Shown here one piece after another: positions 16,405 to 24,287 of a stretch of 64,000 bases of DNA (positions are counted from its first letter, which is position 1; each line of letters begins with the position of its first letter). Position numbers and translations under genes: made by a program. Source of the DNA: Nonomuraea guangzhouensis. Lineage in GTDB: Bacteria > Actinomycetota > Actinomycetes > Streptosporangiales > Streptosporangiaceae. The stretch spans positions 1-64,000 of the forward strand of contig NZ_JAHKRM010000023.1 in the NCBI RefSeq assembly GCF_019396345.1, in the 5' to 3' direction. The notes beneath the pieces were generated by a model. The model did no database searches. It worked only from the letters and a program-made list of their open reading frames with translations, and was not told the DNA's origin.

Positions 16405-17070
16405 ATGCGCAAACTGATCATTTTCCTGATCGTGCTGGTCGTTCTCCTCGCCGTCGTCGATCGAGTGGCGGTCGCCGGCGTGCAGCGCGATCTCGCCAAC
16501 CGGATCGGTGCCGCCGCCCACCTCGACAGCACGCCAACAGTGACTATTGAGGGCATCCCATTTCTCACACAGGCCGTCTCCGGAAGGTATCCAGAGGTAC
16601 GGTTCAATCTCGGCACTCTCACCTACGGGGGAGTTCCGGTGAAGAACCTGCAGGGCGTCGCCTACGACGTGACCGCCCCGCTGGCCGACGTGCTCCAGAA
16701 CAGAGCCAACGTCCGGGCCGGGCGCCTGACCGTCCGCGGCACGCTGACCAGGGCGACGATCGACAAGTACGCGCCGCAGGGCGTCAAGATCTCCGGGAAC
16801 GGCCAGCGGCTCGTCGCATCGGGTGAGGTGACGGTGGGGGTGAGCAAGGTGAAGTTCAACGCGGAGCTGCGCGTCCAGATCACCGACGGGGGCATCAAGC
16901 TCCAGGCGGAGAAGATCGAGGGCGTGCCCGCCGCGGTCGCGCAGTTCGTGACGTACACGATCCCGTTCAAGGGGAAGCTCCCGTTCGACGTGAAGGTGAC
17001 AGGAGTGAAGAGCGTGGCAGACGGATTGGAGTTCGCTGCCGAAGCGTCTGACGTGCCGCTCCGTGGATGA
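16405..17070 (+). CDS. DUF2993 (LmeA-like) lipid-binding protein, membrane-anchored
   Basis: The 221-residue protein starts with a signal anchor (residues 3-20, LIIFLIVLVVLLAVV) and continues with the DUF2993 pattern (GIPFLTQAVSGRYPEVRF, LQGVAYDV). The mycobacterial relative LmeA binds phosphatidylinositides in the cell envelope and affects lipomannan. It overlaps the following sigma factor gene by eight bases, which implies translational coupling. Confidence 0.75.
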   Translation: MRKLIIFLIVLVVLLAVVDRVAVAGVQRDLANRIGAAAHLDSTPTVTIEGIPFLTQAVSGRYPEVRFNLGTLTYGGVPVKNLQGVAYDVTAPLADVLQNRANVRAGRLTVRGTLTRATIDKYAPQGVKISGNGQRLVASGEVTVGVSKVKFNAELRVQITDGGIKLQAEKIEGVPAAVAQFVTYTIPFKGKLPFDVKVTGVKSVADGLEFAAEASDVPLRG

Positions 17071-17620
17071 CTTCGAACCGGTCAGCCCCGCCGTACGTGA
17101 TGAGGGTGTGACTGCAGCAGACACCGCCGACGAGGAGTTGGTCAGGACCCTCTTCGACGAGCACGCTGGGCCACTTTACGGATACGTGCTGCGACTCACG
17201 GGCGATTCGGGACGAGCGGAGGACGTCGTGCAGGAAACGCTGCTGCGGGCTTGGCGGCATCCTGACGCCCTCACCGGCCGCCCGATTCGTGCATGGCTGT
17301 TTACGGTTGCCCGTAATCTCGTCGTGGACCAGCACCGCGCCCGTAAGTCCCGCCCGCCGGAGACCGGTGATGAGGCGCTCGCCGTCCTTCCGGCGGACGA
17401 CGAGCTGGAACGGGCGGTCGAGTCGTGGGCCGTGGCCGAGGCGCTGGCCGCGTTGCGGCCCGAGCACCGTGAGGTGCTGTTGGAGGTCTACTACCGGGGG
17501 AGATCGGTGAAGGAGGCGTCGGCCACGCTGGGCATCCCGCCGGGCACGGTCAAGTCACGCACCTACTACGCGCTGCGCGCGCTCAGGCTCGCGCTCGAGG
17601 AGCGAGGGCTGGCGCCGTGA
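17063..17620 (+). CDS. ECF RNA polymerase sigma factor
   Basis: The 185-residue protein has region 2 (LFDEHAGPLYGYVLRLTG, AEDVVQETLLRAWRH) and region 4 (LRPEHREVLLEVYYRGRSVKEA, PPGTVKSRTYYALRALR). Its gene overlaps the anti-sigma gene by four bases. This pairing resembles the SigL-RslA type of actinobacteria. The GTG at 17063 is the first start; a GTG near 17107 (before TAADTADEEL) would remove a non-conserved extension. Confidence 0.85.
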   Translation: MDDFEPVSPAVRDEGVTAADTADEELVRTLFDEHAGPLYGYVLRLTGDSGRAEDVVQETLLRAWRHPDALTGRPIRAWLFTVARNLVVDQHRARKSRPPETGDEALAVLPADDELERAVESWAVAEALAALRPEHREVLLEVYYRGRSVKEASATLGIPPGTVKSRTYYALRALRLALEERGLAP

Positions 17621-18429
17621 TGACGTGTGAGGAGGTACGGCTGTCACTGGGCGCGCACGCGCTCGGCGCGCTGGACCCCGAAGAGGCGATGGAGATCGAC
17701 GTCCACCTGGCGACCTGCGAGGTGTGCGGAGCCGAACTCCTGGACCTGGAGGGCGTCGCGTCCTTCCTCGGCAAGGTGTCGGAGCGCGACGTCGAGCTGG
17801 TCGCCAGCCCCCCGCGCCAGGTGCTCGACCGGCTGCTGAACGCCCGCGCCCGGCGCCGCAGGAGGGGCCGCGCGCTGCTGGCCGTGGCCGCCTCGGTCGC
17901 GGTGATGGCGGTCGGCGGCACGGTGTGGACGGCCGCCCAGCAGTCGAACGCCCACCAGACCTCAGCCGCCGCGCCCGCCACCACCGTCTCGCCGGCCGCA
18001 CCCCAGGAGAACTCGGCGTTCTCCGCACAGGACAGCGCGCCCAGTGACGGGAAAGCGAAGCGCAAGTCCGACGTGCTGCCGACCCCGAGGCCGTCGGTGA
18101 GCCCGACGACGCCCGGCCGCGAGTTCCCCGGCGAGAACGAGGCCAAGGGCTACTACGCGACCGTGGCGGCCTTCCCCGGCGACGACGTGACCAAGCTGGC
18201 GGTGCGGGTCACCGGCGTGCCGATCGGCACGACGTGCCGGCTGGTGGTGGTCGGCAGGGGCGGCGAGCGCGACTCCACCGAGAGCTGGACGGTGGATCGC
18301 GAGACCTACGCGGACAAGGCCGTCTTCCCCCGTCAGACCCGGATCCCGATGAACCACATCGCCAGGTTCGAGATCGTCGGCACGGGCGGCAAGGTGCTCG
18401 TCAAGATTCCGGTCCCGACACGGAAGTAA
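17617..18429 (+). CDS. Transmembrane anti-sigma factor with zinc-binding domain
   Basis: Residues 1-50 contain a ZAS/zf-HC2 domain with the H-x3-C-x2-C motif (HLATCEVC). One membrane helix follows at about 85-107. A Ser/Thr/Pro-rich stretch leads to an extracellular beta domain of about 100 residues. It should hold the upstream sigma factor inactive until an envelope or redox signal arrives. The four-base overlap with the sigma gene supports a paired function. Confidence 0.85.
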   Translation: MMTCEEVRLSLGAHALGALDPEEAMEIDVHLATCEVCGAELLDLEGVASFLGKVSERDVELVASPPRQVLDRLLNARARRRRRGRALLAVAASVAVMAVGGTVWTAAQQSNAHQTSAAAPATTVSPAAPQENSAFSAQDSAPSDGKAKRKSDVLPTPRPSVSPTTPGREFPGENEAKGYYATVAAFPGDDVTKLAVRVTGVPIGTTCRLVVVGRGGERDSTESWTVDRETYADKAVFPRQTRIPMNHIARFEIVGTGGKVLVKIPVPTRK

Positions 18430-18457
18430 TCCGGACCGCCTGAAGTTGCACCAGGGG

Positions 18458-18901
18458 ATGGCAGGACTGTGGGTGGCGCTGGCGACGCTGGCGCTCGGCT
18501 CGGGGATCGGGGTGGTACGGCTGCGCCGCGACGGCAGGGTGCGCGACACGGCTCAGGCGGACGACCGCCTGGTCATGGCCGACCTGGGTGCGGATCTGGG
18601 GGAGCGGGCGACGCTCGTGCAGTTCTCGACGGCCTTCTGCCAGCCGTGCCGGGCGACCCGGCGGGTGCTGGCCGACGTCAGCGAGCTGGTGCCCGGCGTG
18701 ACGCATGTCGAGATCGACGCCGAGTCGCGCCTGGATCTGGTCCGGCGGCTCGACATCATGCGTACGCCGACGGTCCTCGTCCTCGACAGCTCCGGAAATA
18801 TCGTGAAAAGGGCCTCTGGCCAGCCCCGCAAGGCGGACGTCCTCGCCGCTCTGGCAGGGGCCGTGTCTCACGTTTCGTCTCAAAACCCGGACGACATGTG
18901 A
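18458..18901 (+). CDS. Membrane-anchored thioredoxin-like protein
   Basis: One N-terminal helix (AGLWVALATLALGSGIGVV) precedes a thioredoxin fold with the active site CQPC (FSTAFCQPCRATRR) and a cis-proline loop (MRTPTVLVLD). About 147 residues from the ATG at 18458; a TTG at 18446 is possible. It lies 28 bases after the anti-sigma gene and just before the sulfur operon, suggesting an extracytoplasmic thiol role. Confidence 0.75.
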   Translation: MAGLWVALATLALGSGIGVVRLRRDGRVRDTAQADDRLVMADLGADLGERATLVQFSTAFCQPCRATRRVLADVSELVPGVTHVEIDAESRLDLVRRLDIMRTPTVLVLDSSGNIVKRASGQPRKADVLAALAGAVSHVSSQNPDDM

Positions 18902-18926
18902 CAGATGGCGAGACGGCGGGTAGTGT
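18899..18926 (+). promoter_or_regulatory. Candidate promoter giving a leaderless leader-peptide mRNA
   Basis: A -35-like TGACAG (18899-18904) and a -10 TAGTGT (18921-18926) are 16 bases apart. The expected transcription start is at or within a base of the ATG at 18934, so the leader peptide would be translated without a ribosome site. Confidence 0.5.
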
Positions 18927-18933
18927 CATCGCC

Positions 18934-19017
18934 ATGAACCCATCGACAGAGCTGCTGACGAAGCGGCGCGCGGTTGATTTCTGCCGCGTAGCCACCGCGC
19001 TCTGTCGCGCTGCCTGA
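18934..19017 (+). CDS. Leader peptide of the sulfur operon
   Basis: This 27-codon frame ends in RRAVDFCRVATALCRAA. The R-x-VD-x-CRV-x-A-x-C pattern is that of short leader peptides found before sulfur-assimilation operons in actinobacteria. Cysteine codons occur at positions 19 and 25 near the end, where ribosome stalling under cysteine shortage could control downstream expression. The next gene starts 62 bases later with its own AGGAG. No ribosome site precedes it, consistent with leaderless translation. Confidence 0.75.
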   Translation: MNPSTELLTKRRAVDFCRVATALCRAA

Positions 19018-19078
19018 GGACGGTCTCGCGCGGACTTCCGATCCGCCCCAATCCGACCCCCTTCAGGAGCATCCTTCG

Positions 19079-19510
19079 ATGCGTGCCGACCCTAGAGCGC
19101 TGCGCTTCGGCGCGACCATTACGACTGTGGTCCTCGCCCTCGTCCTGGTGACAGGGAGCGTGTGGCCGGCGGCTGCCACCGTGCTGCTCGCCGCTCAGGC
19201 GCTGGTCTTCGCACTCGGCGTGGCACACCGCTCGCCGTACGGGACGCTGTTCAAGGCGCTCGTCAAGAGCGCTCCGAAGGTGACGGAGGACGCCCGCCCG
19301 CCCCGCTTCGCGCAGGGTGTCGGGCTGGTCTTCGCGGTCGCGGGCCTGGTCGGATACCTCGCCGGGATCACGCCGCTGGCCCTCGTGGCCACGGCCGCGG
19401 CTCTCCTCGCCGCTTTCCTCAACGCAGCCTTCGGATTCTGCCTTGGCTGCGAAACGTATCTGCTGATTCGCCGTCTACTGCCCGCCGCCAAATTGGAGGT
19501 TCCCCAATGA
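19079..19510 (+). CDS. DUF4395 membrane protein
   Basis: The 143-residue protein has four hydrophobic helices and the cysteine motif FGFCLGCE near residue 120, typical of DUF4395. Family members are often next to thiosulfate sulfurtransferase genes, as here, and may move or handle sulfur species at the membrane; this role is inferred. The end overlaps the next start by four bases (ATGA). AGGAG lies nine bases before the ATG. Confidence 0.8.
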   Translation: MRADPRALRFGATITTVVLALVLVTGSVWPAAATVLLAAQALVFALGVAHRSPYGTLFKALVKSAPKVTEDARPPRFAQGVGLVFAVAGLVGYLAGITPLALVATAAALLAAFLNAAFGFCLGCETYLLIRRLLPAAKLEVPQ

Positions 19511-20346
19511 GCCGCTCCGCCGTCCTGGTGGATGCCGAATGGGTCGAGGCCAATCTCGACACCCCCGGCGTCGTCCTCGTCGAGGTCGACGAAGACGCCA
19601 GTGCCTATGACAAGGGCCACATCCGTGGCGCCGTGAAGGTCGATTGGCAGAAGGACCTTCAGGACCCGGTCCGCCGTGACTTCGTGGACAAGACCGGCTT
19701 CGAGACGTTGCTGTCCGAGCGCGGCATCTCCAACGACGACACCATCGTGCTTTATGGCGGCAACAACAACTGGTTCGCCGCCTACGCCTACTGGTACTTC
19801 AAGCTCTACGGCCACGACAACGTCAAGCTGCTCGACGGCGGGCGTAAGAAGTGGGAGCTCGACTCGCGCGAGCTGGTCAGGGACGTGCCGCAGCGCGCCA
19901 AGACCTCCTACGTGGCCCAGGAGCAGGACCTCGCCATCCGCGCCTTCCGCGACGACGTGGTCGCCGCGATCGGCAAGCTCAACCTGGTCGACGTCCGCTC
20001 TCCCGACGAGTTCACCGGCAAGCTGCTCGCCCCGGCCCACCTGCCGCAGGAGCAGGCGCAGCGCGCGGGCCACGTGCCCACCGCTCGCAGCATCCCGTGG
20101 TCCAAGGCGGCCAACGACGACGGCACGTTCAAGACCGACGATGACCTGCGCACGCTCTACGGCGAGGCGGGGGTCAACTTCGACAAGGACACGATCGCCT
20201 ACTGCCGCATCGGCGAGCGTTCGGCGCACACCTGGTTCGTGCTGCACGAGCTGCTCGACCAGGCCAACGTGAAGAACTACGACGGTTCGTGGACCGAATA
20301 CGGCTCGCTCGTGGGCGTGCCGATCGAGTTGGGGGAGGCCCGCTGA
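19507..20346 (+). CDS. Thiosulfate sulfurtransferase (double rhodanese)
   Basis: The 279-residue protein has two rhodanese domains. The catalytic loop in the second is YCRIGERSAHTW with cysteine 233. The linker motif (DVRSPDEFTGK) and the first, inactive domain (GGNNNWFAAYAYWYFKLYGH) match actinobacterial CysA/SseA-type enzymes. It transfers sulfur from thiosulfate to a thiol or cyanide acceptor. It is coupled on both sides: overlap of four bases upstream and one base downstream. Confidence 0.9.
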   Translation: MSRSAVLVDAEWVEANLDTPGVVLVEVDEDASAYDKGHIRGAVKVDWQKDLQDPVRRDFVDKTGFETLLSERGISNDDTIVLYGGNNNWFAAYAYWYFKLYGHDNVKLLDGGRKKWELDSRELVRDVPQRAKTSYVAQEQDLAIRAFRDDVVAAIGKLNLVDVRSPDEFTGKLLAPAHLPQEQAQRAGHVPTARSIPWSKAANDDGTFKTDDDLRTLYGEAGVNFDKDTIAYCRIGERSAHTWFVLHELLDQANVKNYDGSWTEYGSLVGVPIELGEAR

Positions 20347-20675
20347 TGAGCACCACTCAGACCGCACAGACCACACAGGCCGCACCGGGTTGCGGAGCTC
20401 CGGAGCAGACCATCGCGCTGCCCGCGGGGATCGACCTGGCCAACCAGGCCGTGATCCAGGGCGTCGTGACGGGCGCGGGCACCGCGTACGCGCGGCTGCT
20501 CGACCACTCCGGCGAGTTCACCGGCGAAGTCGTCGTGTCGGACGAGGGCGTGTTCCGCTTCTTCGCCGCACCGGGCGACTGGACCGTGCGCATCATCGCC
20601 GGCGGCGGCGTCACGCGTGACGTCCAGGTCGAGGCGAAGCTGGGCGAGGTTTCCCAGCTGGCCGTGGCCGTCTGA
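20346..20675 (+). CDS. DUF1416 protein, sulfurtransferase-associated
   Basis: The 109-residue protein is a carboxypeptidase-regulatory-like beta sandwich (VIQGVVTGAGTAYARLLD, GDWTVRIIAGG) that almost always follows a rhodanese gene in actinobacteria. GCGAPEQ near residue 16 carries its only cysteine. The start codon overlaps the sulfurtransferase stop (TGATG). Function is unknown, presumably in sulfur transfer with its neighbour. Confidence 0.85.
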   Translation: MSTTQTAQTTQAAPGCGAPEQTIALPAGIDLANQAVIQGVVTGAGTAYARLLDHSGEFTGEVVVSDEGVFRFFAAPGDWTVRIIAGGGVTRDVQVEAKLGEVSQLAVAV

Positions 20676-20690
20676 TCCGTCTGTCTCCAG

Positions 20691-20724
20691 AAAAGGCTCG
20701 CGTTCTCCTGGGCGCGGGTCTTTT
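20691..20724 (+). terminator. Rho-independent-type terminator of the sulfur operon
   Basis: GGCTCGCG (20695-20702) pairs with CGCGGGTC (20713-20720), including two G-T pairs, flanked by AAAA before and TTTT after, then a second T run. It lies 16 bases past the DUF1416 stop. Confidence 0.65.
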
Positions 20725-20804
20725 CGTTTTGCCGCTGTTGTGGCTCTCTTTCTTTCTGTTACGGCACGGCCCACCAGGCCGCCACCCGCCGCACAGAGCT
20801 GGGG

Positions 20805-20859
20805 GCCTCCAGGAATACGGCCGCTGATCCCGCACGGGGCCGGGCGCCGTGACGAGACG
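20805..20859 (+). repeat. 55-bp interspersed repeat, copy 1
   Basis: It matches 48906-48960 at 51 of 55 positions on the same strand. It lies directly upstream of an ECF sigma gene; the other copy lies at the end of another sigma gene. An inner CGGCC/GGCCG inverted repeat could form a stem. Confidence 0.75.
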
Positions 20860-20867
20860 GTGAGACC

Positions 20868-21488
20868 ATGGCCGGTCAAGTGCGCAACCGAATCCGCGCC
20901 GGCGGTGTTCTACCTGGTGTGAGTGATATCGACTGCCTCGACCCGGTGCGAAAGGCGCTGCTCGACGACCTCGATGAGGGGTTCGCCGAGCTGTTCAGCG
21001 TCCATCGCGGCGTGGTGTTCTCGACCGCGTTGCGGCTGAGCGGTCGGTGGGCCGACGCCGAGGACCTCACCGCTGAGACGTTCCTGCGTGCCTACCGGGC
21101 CATGGCCGGCTATGAGCGGGACCGGATCGCCGCCCTGCAACCGCGGGCCTGGCTCCTGACCATTCTGCTGAACATCTGGCGCAACTGCGCCCGTACCAAG
21201 TCCCGCAAGCCGCCACCCGACCTGCGTGAGGAGCCGGTCGACACCGTTGATCCACGGGAGAGCGTCGAGGACGCGGCGGCCCGGCATGAGACCGGTGACG
21301 AGCTCGCCGAGTTGCTCGGGATGCTGCCCGACGAACAGCGGGCGGCCGTCGTGCTCAGGCACGTCGTCGATCTGCCGGTCAGTGAGATCGCCACGGTGCT
21401 CAGGGTTCCGCAGGGCACCGTCAAGTCGCACGTGTCGCGGGGACTGAAGCGACTGCGCACACTAGGCACACCAGGAGGTGCCCAATGA
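20868..21488 (+). CDS. ECF RNA polymerase sigma factor
   Basis: About 206 residues with region 2 (GVVFSTALRLSGRWADAEDLTAETFLRAYR) split over its two helices and region 4 (LPDEQRAAVVLRHVVDL, PQGTVKSHVSRGLKRLR). The family usually starts close to FAELFSVHR, so a GTG at 20919 is a possible start. It overlaps the alkyltransferase gene by four bases. No anti-sigma gene is adjacent, which is unusual, so control may come from its partner protein. Confidence 0.82.
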   Translation: MAGQVRNRIRAGGVLPGVSDIDCLDPVRKALLDDLDEGFAELFSVHRGVVFSTALRLSGRWADAEDLTAETFLRAYRAMAGYERDRIAALQPRAWLLTILLNIWRNCARTKSRKPPPDLREEPVDTVDPRESVEDAAARHETGDELAELLGMLPDEQRAAVVLRHVVDLPVSEIATVLRVPQGTVKSHVSRGLKRLRTLGTPGGAQ

Positions 21489-22225
21489 CCCAGGATCCGC
21501 TGCTCGCCGGACTCGCGGCTCTCGCCACGGACGCGCCCGACGGGCTGCTCGACCGGATCGCCGCGCGCTGGGTGACGGCGCCGACCCCGCTCGGGGAGGT
21601 GTCCGTCGCGTTCACCGACCAGGGCATCGCCTACGTTCATCTGGGCGACGGCTTCGCCGCGGCCTTCAGGGCCCGCGCCGGACGTCCGTTGCTGCCCGCC
21701 GACCGGCCGCCCGCCGGGCTGCTGCCCGCCCTGCGCACCGGACGGTCCTCGGGGCTCGCGCTCGACCTGCGGGGGCTGAGCGACTTCCAGCGCGACGTCC
21801 TGCTCGCCGCCCGGACGATCCCCCGGGGAGAGGTGCGGCCCTACGCCTGGATCGCGGCCCGGGTGGGCAGGCCCAAGGCGGTGCGCGCGGTGGGTGCGGC
21901 GCTGGGCGCGAACCCGGTCCCGCTGCTCGTCCCGTGCCACCGGGTGATCAGGTCGGACGGGGTGGCGGGCGACTACGTGTTCGGCGCGACGGACAAGGAG
22001 CGGCTGCTGCTGGCCGAGGGCGTGGATCTGGACGCGCTGCGCGGGCTGGCGCGGGAGAGGGTGTTCTACCTGGCCAGCGACACCACCGGTGTGGTGTGCT
22101 TCCCGACCTGCCACAACGCCCGGCGCATCACCTCCGCGCACCGGCACGGCTTCCGCAGCCTCGCCCAGGCTCAGGAGGCCGGCTACCGGCCCTGCCGTAC
22201 GTGCAAGCCCGCCCTGGCCGCCTGA
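21485..22225 (+). CDS. O6-alkylguanine-DNA alkyltransferase with C-terminal Ada zinc domain
   Basis: The 246-residue protein has an Ogt/MGMT domain in its first two thirds: FQRDVLLAARTIPRGEVRPY, then LVPCHRVI with acceptor cysteine 151. The C-terminal 55 residues form an Ada-type four-cysteine zinc site (VVCFPTCHNARRI ... YRPCRTCKP). In Ada the zinc domain is N-terminal and senses methyl phosphotriesters, so here the order is reversed. It repairs alkylated guanine; the zinc domain may sense damage. It is co-translated with the sigma factor. Confidence 0.85.
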   Translation: MTQDPLLAGLAALATDAPDGLLDRIAARWVTAPTPLGEVSVAFTDQGIAYVHLGDGFAAAFRARAGRPLLPADRPPAGLLPALRTGRSSGLALDLRGLSDFQRDVLLAARTIPRGEVRPYAWIAARVGRPKAVRAVGAALGANPVPLLVPCHRVIRSDGVAGDYVFGATDKERLLLAEGVDLDALRGLARERVFYLASDTTGVVCFPTCHNARRITSAHRHGFRSLAQAQEAGYRPCRTCKPALAA

Positions 22226-22232
22226 GCGCTCC

Positions 22233-22787
22233 TCAGGGACGGGCCGGCGTCGGGTAGCGCATCAGTAGTGAGGCTCTGACCTCTTCCGGGCCGACCGCGC
22301 GGTAACTGTGCGGGACGTCCGATAGCCACGAGATGTGGTGGCCCGGTCTCGCGGTCAGTGGCGCGTCCACCGGGCCCGCGATCAGCGTGCCGCTGTAGAC
22401 CGTGAGGTGCTCGCTCACCCCTTCGAGGTGCGGGGCCGAGGTCTGGGTGATGCCGGACGGGATGCGCAGCCGATACAGCTCGTAGGTCACCCACTCGTCC
22501 TCGAACAGCTCCAGCAGCGACGCCTCGACCGCCGTGCCCCGCATGATCTGCGGCGACGGCGGCGTGTCGAGTATCGCGCCGATCGGCACGCCGAGCTGGG
22601 CGGTGATGGCCCAGAGCGTCTCCATTGTCGGGTTGCGCGTGCCGGTCTCCAGGCCGGACAGAGTCGCCGTGCCGATGCCGGCGCGCTTGGCCAGCTCGGA
22701 CAGCGAGACGCCGGCCGCCTGCCGGAGCACCCGCACTCGCTCCCCGACCACGCGCGGATCTGTGTCCAGTGCGGGCCGCGATTCCAT
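22233..22787 (-). CDS. XRE-family regulator with cupin sensor domain
   Basis: Residues 12-70 form a helix-turn-helix (VSLSELAKRAGIGTATLSGLETG); residues 90-180 are a cupin (LYRLRIPSG, HLTVYSGTLIAGPVD, HHISWLSDVPHSYRA). This architecture binds a small ligand and controls an adjacent or own gene. The start MESRPALD at 22787 fits the family; a start at 22850 would add 21 residues. It is convergent with the alkyltransferase gene. Confidence 0.8.
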   Translation of the reverse strand: MESRPALDTDPRVVGERVRVLRQAAGVSLSELAKRAGIGTATLSGLETGTRNPTMETLWAITAQLGVPIGAILDTPPSPQIMRGTAVEASLLELFEDEWVTYELYRLRIPSGITQTSAPHLEGVSEHLTVYSGTLIAGPVDAPLTARPGHHISWLSDVPHSYRAVGPEEVRASLLMRYPTPARP

Positions 22788-22965
22788 GCCGCCATGGTCC
22801 CTCAGAATCCCGCTGGATTGTGCTGAGCGCTCCGGGTTTGTTGTCACCATTTCGCGCTGATCATTACGGTCCGGTTCGGGAGGGCAGCGGACGATCATCA
22901 TGCCTGATAGGCGCATGTGTCGACATGTCTGTAGGATCCCGTGGGTGTCTGCGTTGTCAGGAGTG

Positions 22966-24273
22966 ATGGCCCCGTCCCGGCCCGTGCCCGCACCAGGGCA
23001 GGGACCGATGCCGTCGCCGTTCTCGCTGCCCTTGCACGCGCTACGCATCGCCGGGAAGTGTGCGCTCCCGCTGATCGCCTGGTTCTCGGCCGGTCAGGCG
23101 GTGCGGTTCGCGCTGCTCTATCTCGGCACCGAGATCTCTCATGGAGATGCCCGGCAGTTCCGCCTGGTCGTGACCATCGCGGTGCTGACGCTCATCGTCA
23201 TGGCGTCGATGACGGTCACCGCGGGCATGCTGTGGTCGCTGCGCGGCGCGCTCTGGGAGATCAACGCCCGGCGGGCGTCGGGCGAGGAGGACGAGCGCTA
23301 CTGGGTCTCGATGAACCGGGTCGCCCCGGCTTTCGCGGTCATCTACCTGACCTGGGGGTTCCACGTCGAGGACGCCCGGAACTTCGTACAGACCGACTTC
23401 CTGCACAACATCGACGACTTCTTCAGCGACAGTTTTCTGGGCAGGAGCAGCACGGTCGGGCGGGGGCTCATCGACCTCGACTGGCGGATCTCGCTCGGTC
23501 TGATGGTCGTCGCGTTCCTGCTGCGCGCGCTGTTCAGCAGGATGGTGGAGCGGGGGGACGGGAAGGTCTCCGGCCTGGCCACGGCGATGTCGGAGTTCGC
23601 CTTGGTGTTCTTCGGTTTGAACGCCACCTTCGTGCTGGCCAACGCGCGCTCCGACTGGGTCTCGCACCGCGCCGCCGTGTCCACCTCCGGTCAGCTCGTG
23701 TCGCAGGCCGAGCAGAGCATCCCGGGTTGGGAGGCGTTCTGGGGAGCGGTCGGCGACGTCTGGCCGTACATCGTGGACGGTGTCCTCATCCCGCTCACCT
23801 GGCTCACAGTGGCGGTGCTCGTCTTCGGCACGTACGCCGACGACGCCCGTACCATGCTCCGCGACACCCGCTTCGAGAAGGGGATCGACAAGCTCTACTC
23901 GACCCACACGCTCACCCAGAAGTCGGTCGAGAGGGTCACCGGCGGCTTCCAGGAGCGCTGGGTGCCCCTGGCCAACTCCTTCAGGCAGACGCTGACGGGC
24001 GGCATGGCGCTGTTCGGGATGATGTGCCTGTGCTACGTGTCGCTGCACGTCGGCGCGGAGTACGCGATGCGCGGCGTGCGGACGCTGATCGGGTCGAGGA
24101 CGGAGTGGTTCTGGATGGCCATCGGCGCTCCGGTCGACTTCGTCAAGAACCTGCTCGTCACGGTCCTGACCATGGCCCTGCTGGCCGCCGCGTTCGACAT
24201 CGCGGCCACGCGTGGCCGCCGGATGGCGCCGGCGCCCGCCGTACCTGACGGCCGGGTGGGTGCCGGCGCCTGA
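22966..24273 (+). CDS. Multi-pass membrane protein of unknown function
   Basis: About 435 residues with around seven hydrophobic segments (near residues 25-50, 60-85, 115-135, 185-205, 225-240, 280-300, 350-375 and 395-425) and charged loops. A central soluble part includes VLVFGTYADDARTM and DTRFEKGIDKLYSTHTLTQK. No known family. The start is uncertain: GTG 22945 and ATG 23008 are alternatives. It opens a locus of membrane and ATPase genes. Confidence 0.65.
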   Translation: MAPSRPVPAPGQGPMPSPFSLPLHALRIAGKCALPLIAWFSAGQAVRFALLYLGTEISHGDARQFRLVVTIAVLTLIVMASMTVTAGMLWSLRGALWEINARRASGEEDERYWVSMNRVAPAFAVIYLTWGFHVEDARNFVQTDFLHNIDDFFSDSFLGRSSTVGRGLIDLDWRISLGLMVVAFLLRALFSRMVERGDGKVSGLATAMSEFALVFFGLNATFVLANARSDWVSHRAAVSTSGQLVSQAEQSIPGWEAFWGAVGDVWPYIVDGVLIPLTWLTVAVLVFGTYADDARTMLRDTRFEKGIDKLYSTHTLTQKSVERVTGGFQERWVPLANSFRQTLTGGMALFGMMCLCYVSLHVGAEYAMRGVRTLIGSRTEWFWMAIGAPVDFVKNLLVTVLTMALLAAAFDIAATRGRRMAPAPAVPDGRVGAGA

Positions 24274-24287
24274 GCGCCTGACGGGCG

